A DNA stretch of 64,000 nucleotides from Sapria himalayana (GCA_029783825.1 JAREIK010000507.1:132918-196917); one strand, 5' to 3'. Counted from the stretch's first letter, positions 24,081-37,049 are shown. Notes: generated from the letters alone by a model not told the origin. Numbers and translations: made by a program.

Positions 24081-27000
24081 TCTTTGCTTTCATTTTTATT
24101 GGTGATAGTTACCTGGCTTTAATTCCTCAATGATCTTTTGCAAAATTTTCTTGCAACTCCATCAATTCATGCATTGTGCTTTATATAGTCACCTTACATG
24201 AACAAAATAGTAGTGATAATTATCTTTAAGTCATTATTGGTTAATTTTGTGAATAAACAAAGATACTTTCTCATGTTTGGCGGGCTTAATAAGTAAATAC
24301 TTTCTAACCTTTGTTTGGCGATTGCATACTCATTGTTTTTTTAAAATTTTAGGAAAGAAAAATCTCAAAAAATATATCACATTTTCGATACTATCATATA
24401 ATTGAAAAATATATTCTTTTCACTATATTTCTGATTTTTTCAATAATTTTCAATATTTTGCTTTATGATATGCCTAGTGGGCTTCCTAAGAATGGATTAC
24501 AAGTCATTCTAAAAATTAAATTATATTTTCATTATTTAGCCAAATAATTCACAAATAAAAGGCTAAAAAAATTTAAAATATAAGAAATGTGAAAAGGTAT
24601 GAAGGAACAAACATTAATTCTATCATACTTTTATTATGACGACAACAATGTTGGTGACTATAGTTATATAGAAGGATCTAGACTTAAAAAGAAAAGAAAA
24701 TAAAAATTAAATATCTCTAACATGATTGTTGGGTCATGAGTCTTCAATTGTCCTCTAGTAAGTAGTGAAAGTAGATAGATATTCATTAAAATATTTAGAT
24801 CATGAGAAAGTCTCTTGTGATCATGGAAAAAAGGTGAGTTTTTTTTATAAAATCATTATGAAATAAGTGAATATAGTCTATAATAATTTTTAAGTTGGCC
24901 AGGTAATATGATTGACAACACGTACGTGTAAGAATGTTCATTACAACTCTCATTATGACCTCAAATTTTATTAGTTTATTTTTTCCTTTTCATGATAGAA
25001 CAATGTCAATTTGACTATTTAAAGTTTTCTCATGATGCTCATGCATTTTTTTTCCAATTGGAGGATTATTATCTTCATCTATTAATCTTAAATCTAATAA
25101 TTAAATGCTAATAACTATGATAATAAATAGTTAAATTTTCATTGATTAGTTGATTAAAGGCTAATCGAAGTCAATCTGAATAGGTAATAACAACTAATTA
25201 TTACTGAGTAATCTTATAGAATTTAGAGTGAAAACTTATCAGCTGATAAGTATTAACATCATTATTTGGTCAATCATTCGCGAAATTTCTCAAAAATTTA
25301 TTGACTTGACTTCAAATATTTATATTATTTTAGAAAAAGATGACCATAATATAAGTTCACTCTTAATATTAAGTTGATCATTTGTAATAATTACTACCAC
25401 GGATAGAGTAATGTTGTTGAGATACTATAATTTTGATTTGATATCTTTTTTAATTATTATATTTTAATACAAAAAGATACAAGAAATCAATTAGTCTTAC
25501 TATGTTTTAATATGAATAAAAAAACTTAAAAATTGTGTATAAAATAATATGAATGATAAAACTTAATTAAACTATTCATGTTGTACAAATATTTTCATAT
25601 AGTCTAATTGCTTTACTATATAAACTATTATCTGACCTAATATCCAAAAAATTATACTAAAACTTGGACCAACCTAGATCATGCCAGGCTATTGAGATGG
25701 TTCATATACATATACTTTATGTCTCAGTTGCTTGGCCTGACCCGATCTTGCTCCATTGTAGTAGGGCAAAATTATTTTTAATAAAATTGTGTCGCGCTAA
25801 TCATAATCATTTATTTTTGTTCTAGGTGACAAACCTAATCAATAACAACCATGCAGGGGCCCCATTTTAGGGACATGGGTTTAGTTGGCTTTGTTTGCCT
25901 ATAGTTTTGAGTAGGTAATACTTGACTTGATTATTTCATCTTAGATGACTTTAATTATTAGATCATTATAGATTAAATTACACAACTCATTGATTTGAAG
26001 ACTTTGTAGAGTAATTGCTTATAATAATATTTTGTATTTTATCTTTATTATTGATTTATATAATATTAGTGTTTTTTTTGGTACATTTTTATAAAATAAT
26101 AAAAAATCATTTTTTTAATATTATAGAGATCTACTATTGAATATGTAGAAATCAAAGAGAAGAAGAATATTCATGATACGTAATATGAAAAATACATATA
26201 AACAATACTTTTATATAATAGATAAATGCTACTGACGCAGTCTATATTTTGTGAGTTTTCATGAACATAACATAACAAAAAAATAATAATGTAATAAGCT
26301 AAAATAGAGGTGTCAAATAGGTCATGCCAAGCCAACATGATCAATTTTTCTGAGGCTCAACTAGACTATAATGTGGTGTCGAGCACATCATGCTTTTTAG
26401 CATGGGACATGTCGTGCTGGCTCTACAACAAACAAAGGTGTCCAACACGGCTCATTGTCCTGGGGCAGAATGGGACTCATTAGATTGGTTTTGGCTCAGG
26501 TTAAAATTAACATGTGGCTAACTCATGCGAGCTTGTTCTTGTTTTGACTGGGATCTATTCTCTCACCTCTTGGCTACTTCCTATATCAATATATATTTAT
26601 TTGAGAATTAAAAAAATAAAAATAATATAATAAAAAATTTATAATTTATAAAATTTAAACCAAACTATATATGATTATCAAAGTAAAAAAGTATATTAGA
26701 AATATATACAAGTCTAAAAATGCAAATATAAATGCTTATAAAAAACACAATAAAAGATTATAAAATAAAATATATGATAGGGTAGAGTTAGTGTTATAAT
26801 ATCACTTGGTTTGGTTTGAATTATCACATTTATAAGTTTTGGTTTCATTATTTTTGTATATGTTTTTAGATTCTATTTTAAAGACTCATTCATGCTTTCT
26901 CCAAATTATTTAAGCATGATATAGATTCAATAATATTTGATTATAACCCGGTATTTCTATCTAAAATTATAATCATAATAAAAAAACTTTGATGCTATAC

Positions 27001-27301
27001 TAGATATCTGAGGAGTTAGTATATCATGTTCAAATATCATCTAAGATAACAGGAAAAAAGTGTATTTGTATAATCTAGAAATAATATCATCTAAGATATC
27101 ATTAGTATACCTTATTAATATATTTTTTAATAGTAAATCTGTAAACTTTTTTTTTCTCCACTACTTAGTCTAGAAATAATAATGTGCTATAATTGAGTCA
27201 ATTTTAAAAAATAAAATCATAATTTTAATTAGACAAAATATTAATGATATAAGTTTTTATGATAGTTATGACTTTCAACACAATAAAACAAAATTTAGAA
27301 C
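24081..27301. other. AT-rich interior of E2
   Basis: Long AT-rich DNA without a convincing gene. GC-richer words near 25670-25900 and 26305-26570 (GGCTCATTGTCC, CATGTCGTGCTGG) resemble decayed GC-rich hAT interiors. TAGAGGTGTCAAATAGG at 26305 is a hAT-type end like that at 27310, but no matching right end with an 8-bp duplication of AGCTAAAA is visible, so it is truncated. Confidence 0.5.
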
Positions 27302-27738
27302 ATTAAAAATAGATGTGTCAAATGGGCCGGGCCGGGCTAGGCCGTTTTTTTGAGCACGAGGATGCCTTCGTGCCTGGCCCGGCACAGTTAAAATAGCCGG
27401 GCCCGGCATGGCAGGCCGTGCCGAGCCTGGCCGAGCCCGCTAGGGCTGGCCTGTCCCTACGGTTCGGAATTCGGGTGACCGAGAGTCGGGTCGAATCAAA
27501 CCCGACCTGCGGTCTTTTTTGCGGGAGGGGCCATCGCGGGGTCGGGCTCAAGGGACACCCGACACGGGACGAACCCGTGCCGGTGTGCCGTGCCACGGGC
27601 CGAACCGTGCCGGGTCAGGCACGGCACTGCACGGGCCAGGCACGGCACGGCACGGCATGGCTCGTGCCTAACCCAGACACGGAATTTTCCCGTGCCGGGC
27701 GGGGCCGGCCCCGCCCGGTTGACACCTCTAATTAAAAA
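27302..27738. mobile_element. GC-rich hAT miniature element with 8-bp target duplications
   Basis: The element proper is 27310-27730 (421 bp). Left end TAGATGTGTCAAATGGG; right end complement TAGAGGTGTCAACCGGG, the common hAT-type terminal inverted repeat in plants. ATTAAAAA stands on both sides (27302-27309 and 27731-27738), the 8-bp duplication expected of hAT. The inside is very GC-rich (GGCCGGGCC, GGCACGG runs, many self-complementary words), in sharp contrast with the host DNA. The frames on both strands here are by-products of high GC. It cannot encode a transposase and depends on one supplied elsewhere. Confidence 0.93.
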
Positions 27739-28959
27739 TATATACAGTACATATAAAGTTAAAGTATCTATTACAATTATATTATATTTAAATTAATTAA
27801 TTTCATTTAGTAATTTTTATATCAATAAATAAATTAAAAAAAATCAAAAAATTAAAATTACTTCTTACTATCTTCTAGACTCTTATTCGTAACAAAAAAT
27901 TAATAATAAATCTAATAAAAATAAATCAAACTAAATATTGATAATACTAATAATCCAATCGAAAAAAACTAAGACTAAAACTAAGTTCTCTCTCAACCCA
28001 TAAACTCTATTCATTTGCCTAAACCTAAAAATATATAAATTTCAATAATCTATATTCACTTTAAATACACTTTTTTCATATTTAGATATGATGAAATAGT
28101 AACTAATATTCAAATAATCTTTACATATTCAATTTATTAATTTTTTTTGTTATTATTAGATATGATGAAATAGTAACTAATATTCAAATATCTTAACAAC
28201 TTATTCCTATTTAGATGACTTTTTTATCATTTGTCTTTAGCTAACTAAAAGAAAAAATTAATCTACAAATATGATATTGATCTCCATACTTTGATAATCA
28301 CTAAAAATATCATATTTATTTTTATAATATTTAAATAAATTATTTAATTATTCTTAAATTTTATTTTAAAGTTCTTATAGTCAATTTATGAAAATTGATT
28401 TAAATTTGATAATATTTTGATCTTAATCCTATGATTTTTATAAGCAATTAAGTAGTAAAGAAATAAAATAATAGATTAATATTTAAAATATTTTTTTTAT
28501 TTTAATTGTCTTCAAAATGAATATTCTTTATATTTGTTAAATATATTGTTCATATTGCATATATACCCAAGTATAATGTATGAGCATTTGTAGATGAATT
28601 CATATTCATCATATTATAAAAGATAAAATAAATTTTAGAAAGTAAAATCTCATGTCTAGTATGAGTCATTGTTTATTATTTATTAATTTTTTTTCTTAAT
28701 ATAGTCAGATATTTTATAATGATAATTAACACATAATTATAAAATTAGATATGTATGATTTCAATGATGCTTGATATCCAGTTGAAATTTCTTTTTTTAA
28801 AGCCTATAAACTTACATAGTTTATTAACATTTATATTTTATTATATATTCTAATATTTTAATATATTTTGTATATATTTTAATGTGCGAGATTATTTTGT
28901 ATGTTGTTTATACTATTAAATTTATTATATGATATATATCTCAAACGTGAAAAATCTCA
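27739..28959. other. AT-rich interior of E2
   Basis: AT-rich and unstructured. A short direct repeat, TTAGATATGATGAAATAGTA, occurs at about 28082 and 28157. I see no gene or element end. Confidence 0.55.
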
Positions 28960-29640
28960 CACTACTAGAAAATATCGATTTAGCTAGGGAATTTTAGCTA
29001 GGGATCAATCCCTAGCTAAATTGCAAAGGATTAACTAGGGAATAACAAGGGATTTATGATTTTTCTTTGAAAAAAAAATAGCAACGGATCAGTGAAAATT
29101 TTTTTTTCGTAAATTCCACTCAAAAAAAGCGAGGGATTTAGTGATTGATTTAGCGACGGATTATCGATGGAAAATTTTCGTAAATTCCGCTCAAGAAAAA
29201 TAGGGATTTTAGCGATGAATTTAGCGACGGATTAGCGACGTAAATTTTCGTAAATTTCGATCAAGAAAAGCTAGGAATTTAGAGACGGATTTAGTAACGG
29301 AACATCCCTCGCTAATAAAAGCCTAAAATTAGTGTCGGATTTAGTGATGAATTTTCCCTAGCTAATAAAATCATTGATTTAGTGATGGATTTAGCGACAA
29401 ATTTTTCTTTTTAATAAAATTATTAGTTTAGTGACAGATTTAGCGACAGATTTTTCTTGTTAATAAATCCTTAATTTAAATATGGATTTAGCGACAGATT
29501 TTCCTTAGCTAATAAATCATTGATTTAGCAACGGATTTTCTATCTAATAAAATCGATAATTTAGCTACGGATTTAGCGACTGAAAAATGTCTATTTAGCT
29601 ATGGAATTATCCCTAGCTAAATATGATTTTTCTTGTAGTG
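28960..29640 (+). mobile_element. 681-bp mini-CACTA element
   Basis: Left end CACTACTAGAAAATATCG at 28960; right end complement CACTACAAGAAAAATCAT at 29640. The inside consists almost entirely of subterminal-type repeats: GCTAGGGA near both ends and GCGACGGATTT/TTAGTGATGGATTT in the middle. It is a small non-coding relative of E2. The 3-bp flanks differ (TCA on the left, TAT on the right), so it has no clean duplication. It may be old, rearranged, or a fusion of two ends. Confidence 0.8.
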
Positions 29641-30143
29641 TATGTGTCTTTGTCAGATCCTATATTATGTCATACTGTTGTTGGGAGCTTAACATATCTT
29701 ACTATTACTCATCTTGATATTGTTTATATTGTTCATGTAGTTGATTTTTTGCTTTCTTTATAAGAAATAATTATCTATTTCTTTATCTTCAATTAAAGCA
29801 GAGTATTATGCTATGACATTTATTACCATAGAAATTATGTGTTGTTATGTTAGTTATTTGCATATATGAGAGTATTGCTTTCTCACTCCATTATTATATA
29901 TTGTGATTACAAGAGTGTTATTCAAATTATTCATAAATTAGTAATCAATGAATGAATCACACACATTAAACATGATTGTCCCATTACACATTATCAACTC
30001 AAGTATGACACCATCACTTTGTTATTTTTTTCTTCTTTATAGCTTGTAGATTTCTTTATTAAGTTGTGTTCAAATTTTAATTCTCATTTTCTAGTTGACA
30101 AACTATCAATGCTTATAATTGGTGCATTATGAATTTGAGGGAA
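29641..30143 (+). pseudogene. Ty1/copia pol 3' remnant (reverse transcriptase end and RNase H)
   Basis: Degenerate translation follows copia pol in order: SDPILCHTVVGSLTYL and TITHLDIVYIVH (end of the reverse transcriptase part, 29650-29740), then SSIKAEYYAMTFITIEI (RNase H, 29786-29835), YCDYKSVI-like and HTKHDCPI-like pieces (29895-29980), then a C-terminus like FLVDKLSMLIIG and EFEGEC. Stops and frameshifts interrupt it, and the segment between the first two blocks is deleted. It ends in TTTGAGGGAATGCTA, close to the usual copia polypurine tract and LTR start. The 5' part of the element is missing; the mini-CACTA end abuts it. Confidence 0.85.
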
Positions 30144-30153
30144 TGCTAAATAA

Positions 30154-30205
<52 letters not shown>

Positions 30206-30399
30206 TATATTTTATCTGTTAAATATGGACCTAGTATTTGAAGAATTAGTCTTTTGGGTGGTTAATTTAATTAATATCTCGTATTTAGGAAGTTGAATTA
30301 CTTCACTTGTATAGTATACATGAATAGATGATTATGGTAATTAATAAAATCAAATAATTAAATCATAAATTATTGTGTTCAATTTCAATTTTTCACACA
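30144..30399 (+). mobile_element. copia 3' LTR (approximate)
   Basis: Starts TGCTAAATAACC right after the polypurine-like TTTGAGGGAA. It contains a long TA run (about 30154-30200) and a GTGTTCAATTTC region, and ends near ...CACACA. The end is placed by the CA terminus and by the change to GC-richer sequence, so it could shift by a few bases. Confidence 0.6.
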
Positions 30400-30850
30400 A
30401 ATCACGTGTGTTGCTAGGCTGACACAGTTTTCATGTTTTCCCTCCTTAACTTTCCACTGAGTTCCCATCGGTGGAGTGCCAACACTAGTCGAAGCATATT
30501 AATGGATAGGTGACGGGCTAGTGATGATGGTGGCCACTTTTGCAGTGGTCCACCAAACCGGGCCAAGGAGAGCCAACCGAAGGCTAGTACAATCGACACT
30601 GGTCTCCCATAAATCCGCTGTATCAGAATCAAATTATGAAAATGATGATACAAGAGATGATAGTTACGGCAAGGCTAATGCCAAAGATGAGGAATACCTT
30701 GGAAGCCTATTCAGTAAGGAAAGATCCCGCAAGAGACAGTTTGCTTCTCAATCTAAAGCCTCTAAAAAGGTTCATTCGCTATCATATGATTTTCACATGG
30801 GTTTTGCATGTATTTCAACAAAAAGGATTCTGCTGCTCTATAATATTTAA
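30400..30850 (+). pseudogene. captured first-exon-like fragment, basic protein, unrecognised
   Basis: GC-richer segment with a 5'-UTR-like lead and a frame from 30521 (MMMVATFAVVHQTGPRRANR...). It has a basic start, an acidic Glu/Asp/Asn middle (about residues 39-58) and a basic Lys/Arg/Ser end (KERSRKRQFASQSKASKK, about 66-83). The codons look coding up to about 30770, where AAGGTTCATT could be a donor site. The composition suggests a nuclear, chromatin- or DNA-binding protein, but I cannot name the family. It lies inside E2, downstream of the copia LTR. Confidence 0.45.
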
Positions 30851-31069
30851 GCTTTCGTGTCTGGAACGGTGTAGCAGTTAATGGAAAATTAGAGCAACTT
30901 TGTTTTTTTGACCCGAAACACCCAAACATAATTTGTTATATGGGACCTATGACTGTGACAGCTAGTTGTTTATCAACTTCTACTTAAGTATAAAAGGCCA
31001 TTAAGTAATTCACTTTCTTTACTAGTTTGCAAATACCAATAGTATTCTTTGATTTGTTCTATTATATAA

Positions 31070-31222
31070 CAGCTGAAGCAATCACCAATAGCATATATAA
31101 CTCATGAAAAGAATGTGACAAGCAAATGCATAATTTTGATCAGTTGGTGTATAATTTGAGTGCATCACCAAGAATTCCCAATCTGAGGCTAGAAGAGAAA
31201 CTCATGGCTGAGGTCCGAATAC
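31070..31222 (+). pseudogene. possible second exon of the fragment at 30.5 kb
   Basis: After a TATAACAG acceptor-like site, codons read in part as HNFDQLVYNLSASPRIPNLRLEEKLMAE, then GTCCGAAT. The start of the block has a stop in the same frame (ATATATAACTCATGA). The Leu/Glu-rich end looks coding. It probably belongs with the exon at 30521, with an intron of about 300 bp between. Identity unknown. Confidence 0.35.
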
Positions 31223-34200
31223 TTGTTTTATATTGTCCTAAAATACACACATATAAAAATGTCATCCATGTGCTTTATGTGTATATTCTAGCAAATATTG
31301 TGTGCTCAAGGGATACATTTTTTAATTTTTTAATAAATGATCTTTGCAATTTATAGAGTAATGATAAATGTGCCAAGGATTCAAAATTTTATGGCACTTC
31401 AGATTTATACGAGCACATGTCTTCTAGAATGCATAATTATTTTAAAAGTTTACAAAAATATTCATGTTTCAAAATTTAATTATAAAAGTTTGAAGTATGG
31501 AGTTGTATGGAAGATCACAAAATAAATCAATATGATAAATAAAAAGGGAGGCTAGTACAACATATCAAATACATTACTATCAGATAAGTGTAATTTAAAT
31601 GATATCTTATATTTATTTGAATTTATTTATTTTTAGATTCAAAATTAAATATAGATTATCTTGATGAGAGATTATATTGTCATAGATAAGATATGTAGTT
31701 GATATATGTACTTTGAGTTGATCCTTTGACTTATATTGTAATGGATATTTTGATTGACTAAAATATTAGATTTATGGTTGATCTGATTTATTTAGCTAAC
31801 TCTCAGATATTAGAAAATCATATGTAAGATTAATTATCTGATTATTATAATATCAGATATAATTATTATAATAAGCATAATTAATAATTATTTAGATTTT
31901 TATTATAGATTCAGATAGATGCAGCTTATCATATACTGAAGGATGGGATGCGATTTTTAGGCCCTAGATTTTTGTTAGGGATCAATGCTTTTACAATTAT
32001 TCAAGCATTCATATTTAAGTTGGGATTTTATATATTTGAAAAATAATAAATAAATAATTAATTCTGAGATTTGATATAGATACATAATTAAATCTAATGA
32101 TAATAATCATAAGTGTGATATTTTAGATTAATTATTTATTTGAAGAGATTGAATATTATTTTGTTTCTCTTTTTATTTTTTATTATGATAATTAAATAAT
32201 GATATATAATATTAATTTTTATGTTTCAAGAGCAAATAAAGTATATAAAATGAATTATTTTTTTTCAAAAAAAAAAGATTTAAGATTATATTATGTGTAT
32301 AATTTATGTTTATATAATAAATTAACTAGTGAATTTTTCCAAGTAGGTATTGAATAAATCTCAACAATTTTTTTAAAAAATTTGATATCATGAGTATTTG
32401 TTCATTAATTTGTAGTGGATATTTTATTTTGTTATTTATTTTTATAAATAATTTTATTAAGAATTTCTCAGATGATTAATCTCAGGTGTATAATGATAAA
32501 TAATATTATTAAGAAATTTTCATGATAAAGATATATAATATTTATTTTGATATTTTACTAGCAAATTAAATATATAGAAAATAATTATTTTTTTTCCAAA
32601 AAAAAAAAAGATCTAAAATGATATTATGTGTATATTTTATGTTTATATAATAAATTAACAAGTGAATATCTTCACGAAAGAGTTGAATAAATTTCAATTT
32701 ATTTTTTAAAAAATTGATATCATAAATATTGTTCATCAATTTGAGGATGTTGCATTTTATTTGTGTTTATGTTTTTTATACTTTATATATGAGCTGCCAA
32801 CATGTGAGTAGACACAATCCAAGTTGAGATTTTATATACTCATTGTCCATATTTTATTTAATTTTTTAGTTATTTTTTTTGCTAATTCATATAATTTTGA
32901 GTATAACATCTTATCCTCAAAAAGGTTGTCTCGTAAGTATTGATCATGAGACCGTTTAAATACTAATATTGGTTTTCATAATAACTTTGAAGTTAAATTT
33001 GTTTATGAGAGAACAATATATTAAGATGATTGATCACTTGAAAAATTTGTGTATTACATAGTCTCTTCAAGCACAATCTCTACAAAGTCATTGGGTAAAT
33101 TTGTTGAGATATTTATCTTTTTTATATATCTTATAAAGAAAGAGTCTTATGTACTTGGGTGCGAATGTGATCTCCATATCTATCTTATCCTATCTTAATA
33201 TTTGGAAGCATTTAAATATGAAGGCTAGATAAGAAAATAAATTGTACTAGTATATTATCTTGACAGTCTTAGCTCAAAAGATTGAAGAGATTGTGCATGA
33301 TAAATCTTGAATTCGAGGCTTACATTTCTTAGAGTTGGACAAATTTTTGTCATCGCATAAAGAAATGATATCTTATTAGATAGAAAAGTATATCTAATTT
33401 AACATTTGAATAAGTCATGAAGTTGAAGACCAAATGGAAGAACATAGTCATCCATTATTTGAATTCCACAAGAATTTGAAAATTGGATTTTAAAATATAT
33501 CAATTATAATTGGTAGTACTTATAAATTACTATAAACTCTTAAGAAATGTCTTATTTACAAAGATTTTCTGATAAATGTGTAAAATAAGTGTTTTAAATC
33601 TTTGTGTCTAGTATATTCCATGCTAATTCATAAGATTTTTAAATCTGAAATAAGATTATTAATTATACTTTGTTTTAATATCATCAAATCATATCCCCCT
33701 TCAATTATTAATTCCCTCATTCAACAACATCTTTCAAATGATATCAATTCTCACTTGCTTATACACTACAAACTCTTCACAAGGAAGCATCTTAGTATAA
33801 TTTGAATGCTAGAGTGGATCAATTGATACAGGTGAAACTATTTTTTTGGCTTTTTATTGCATCCCTTCCTAGTGTTTTGCTGCAAAATGAACCCCTTACT
33901 ATGCAGAAACTTGTTGCTAATTCAAATCGATACTAAAAATGTAGGAGGACAAGAATGCTTTTGGCAATATTTGCGCAAAATTTCATGAATTCAGAAGACC
34001 AACGGATCAAACTATGTTGTTCTTGGGATCAAGTAATGTCCACCAACAAGTATGAACTATGAAGCCTTTTTTTAAGAATTTACTTGTTTCTAAAATTGCT
34101 AATTTTTATCATATAAAAAAACCTAATCAATTGCCTCTCTAATACTTGTGTATCATCAAGTTAATAGGAATCTTTATGCTTTTAAGTTGATAATTGGTTT

Positions 34201-36054
34201 GTGTATCACTTGTTGTGTCTATTCAATTGTTGGCATCATCTCGTTTTGCTAGGTTTGAGTTTTTGAATTCTTCCGGTTACAGGGAACATTGATCAGATAT
34301 TCAGAGTCACTTAAAGGCTAATGTGTAGTTTAGAAAGCATCTCTTAAATGTGACATAGATTTTAGTCAGAATTCGTTTAGTGGCATTTTTCTATTCTATG
34401 ATTATTGCTTTATTTTCAAATCAGCATTGTCTCGGCAAGAAAGACATTAACTCTCATGAGTTGACAATTGCAAATCCACTCTCTAAAACTCATTATAAGT
34501 ACCAGTCATAAGCGATGGAAGGTTATATTTTCAAATCCCTTGTACATTTGTGAATCCACTCTTTATTATTATTAAAATGTTTGAATTTCTTTACACTTGC
34601 ATTAAACATGTGGTAGGTTGATATTTTAACATAGTTATTCATGTACATCTGTGTATATAAGCTTGGTTAACGATCATAGAAAGTAGAGAAAAAATGCACA
34701 GGAATTTATGTGGGCTGGTGTGATTTTATGATTGATTGTATTCTATGACTATATTTTTGCTTGATTATATTAGAAATGTGTTTTAATGAAAGTGATGTGA
34801 TATAATTATAACATAACAGACTCGATGAGATTTCTTTACTCAGTGTGATAGTGTTTTTCATCTCTCTGCCTGATCATTCTGTTCAGTTCTTACAGGTGGC
34901 CCAAGATGTTGGTTGTATACACTCTTTTAAAATGTAACATTGACAATTATTTGACATGTGATTATTTGATTGTAATTTGTGTAAATGTAATTATGCTAGT
35001 TTAAATTTGATCATAACATACTTGAATTATCTTTTTGTTATTGAAATATTTTTTAATATTTAATGTTGTGCATATTGTTGATCACTCCATTTATTTTTTC
35101 TCTTTTTTCAAATTTTGGATAATTTAGCTAGTGAAAATTCAAAAGTGGATTGGAGTAACTCATTTTGCTTGAATTTGATTGCTTATATTTCATTAACCAT
35201 TACTATTGCAATATGCAGGCTTGGTTTTCAATTCCTCCATTATCACATTACTTTATGTGTCCCTTCTAGATTTTGTTGTCAAATTTGTGTATGTGACAAG
35301 TGGTGGAGAAAGAATGTGAATCGGCCAATATGGTGTGAAGATGGGCGAGTAAGATTCTTATGAGATTGAAGGAGGAGAAACAATGGGCAAAATGCTTCAA
35401 AAGCTGACCAAGTTTTAGTTCTCTTGTGTAAGCAACCACGCTCTCCCAAATAGAGCAATTGTGCCGTAATATTTGTCTCCCACAAAAAACAATTATATTA
35501 TGTTTTTTTCCATTCCATTTCTTGTTTAACCATCAACGTAGTGCTTGAGAATGCCTGCAGCGAACAGGGAGCCAGGGATGATAGCCATGATAGTTTTAAC
35601 AAAAATGATAGGGAATTCTTACTCGGCTGCCTCACTCTCTTTATACATGTCTCTCTCTCTCTCTCTCTCACTCACTCTCTCAATTCATTTCTTCCGCCCA
35701 GATCTACCAACTAGGTTTTTGGCCATAGGACTCATCAAGCTTCAATTATGACATAACTGATTGAGATTATCTTCGGAGCTTCTGCAACTAAATCATTAAA
35801 GCTCTTTGCAAACAAATGGTTTTTTTTACAGTGTTTCCTTGATCAAATTATATCAAAATGATATTTAAAAATAATTCTGACTTTCGGAGCACAGCATTGT
35901 GGGACAAAGTGGAACGAGAATCAAGCGGGTGATTCATGCAAGCTTCTTGTGTGCTTCACCTTTGTCAATGTATTATATCTCTACAAAACTGAATGTAAAC
36001 AACACTTGCATTACATTTAGATTCATTTATATCAGGCACAAAAACTTACACAAT
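31223..36054. other. AT-rich interior of E2 with scattered exon-like scraps
   Basis: Includes a diverged direct duplication (about 32250-32410 and 32580-32750, offset about 330 bp; shared ATAATAAATTAAC, GTGAAT and TTGATATCAT words). GC-richer spots that may be exon debris lie at about 33935-34050 (NAFGNICAKFHEFRRPTDQ), 35115-35363 (Cys/Trp-rich end) and 35540-35625. A CT/CA run lies at 35648-35682. None can be assigned. Confidence 0.45.
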
Positions 36055-36249
36055 GGAAGTTGGCTTGCCAGAGTAACAGCAGCAAAACTTCAGCAAGTTG
36101 CTGCCACGGAGAAGCTCAACCAGGCAATACTACAACAACTCAACTTGGAGGGAGTAAAGTCTAGAACCATCCGCCTTTACAAAGAAATCAATCGCATTCT
36201 AGAAGACTTTGATGCTTACTCCCGAAAAAAACAATTTTTCTCAACCTAA
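36055..36249 (+). pseudogene. MED8: captured N-terminal exon of Mediator subunit 8
   Basis: MED8 is a head-module subunit of the Mediator complex that links activators to RNA polymerase II. The frame reads AAKLQQVAATEKLNQAILQQ, then LNLEGVKSRTIRLYKEINRI and LEDFDAYSRK. This follows the conserved plant MED8 N-terminal helices (family: ERLNQAVQQQLNLEAVKTRA.SLFKAISRILEDFDAYAR). After DAYSR the sequence runs into an A-rich stretch and TAA at 36247, where the family continues with TNTTPKWQ; the expected next exon was not found. The stretch upstream of about 36055 does not match MED8. The fragment is well kept, so the capture may be fairly recent. Confidence 0.88.
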
Positions 36250-37049
36250 TAGTCCTTCTTTAATACATATTCAGATGCATAAACATCTCCAAGAAAGAAA
36301 TATTGGACAATTGGAGTGGGTGTTGTATGTTTACATATGCAATTGAACAACATACTGCAACCATGAATAACCAAAATTTTGAAAAAAAAAAATGGTTTCG
36401 AATTGACTATTACTAATTGTAGCAAATGTTCTAGGACTAAAGACAATAGATATAACTCTAAGATGAGTGCATTTTAGTTGTTTGCTCTATTTGTGCATAA
36501 AGATGGCTCAACACAAATGTCTAGTTCCATATGGAAATGGCTTCTACACAAACAGAATTATCCAGATCTAAAATTGTCCTAAGGCCATAGTGGATAGCTG
36601 GAGGTTCTGTTCTTCCACATATTAATAACTCGAGAAGTGTATGTATATGTTAATTAATTCAATCTTAAGCTTCAGTGTTACCTTTTTTTTTCTTGTAGGA
36701 AAAAACTATTGAGAGTAATTGACATTTACCTTGCTGATGTGAAACAAGATCGGTAGTTTGATTGTGAAAATGCATCATTTGCTAGTTTCAACTTGAAAAC
36801 TAAATCAGAGCTACGGCTCTTCTCAGATCAAGTTGGTGCTCCTCGATTGCAATAAGCTCTCTTAGAAATGAACTAAAATGTGCATGCCAGTCCTTCCTTT
36901 TTCTTATGACTTATGGGGGAAAAAGTTATTATTATGTCATTTTATATTACATGTAACTTCGTTTATTCAAAATTGGGTCAATCATCCATTTTGTAGCACG
37001 ACAACTAGAAAATGGCTTCATAGCCTTCTGAATATTTTTCCCATTACAT
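36250..37049. other. intergenic interior of E2
   Basis: Moderately AT-rich. A stretch at about 36700-36855 after TTCTTGTAG reads partly like an exon (LLRVIDIYLADVKQDR, then stop, LKTKSELRLFSDQVGAPRLQ) but I cannot assign it. No complete gene. Confidence 0.4.

Noticed and set aside
26305..26570. A second complete hAT element starting with TAGAGGTGTCAAATAGG
   Set aside because: No right end with matching inverted repeat and no second AGCTAAAA were found. It is noted only as a truncated copy.
27318..27796. Frames of 68-105 codons in the GC-rich hAT element
   Set aside because: High GC removes stops by chance. The element is a 421-bp non-coding miniature with exact ends.
30521..31222. Assignment of the basic fragment to a plant ATAD5/ELG1-like ATPase
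   Set aside because: The resemblance rests on short low-complexity and Leu/Glu-rich pieces remembered loosely. No ATPase motif is present, so no name is given.
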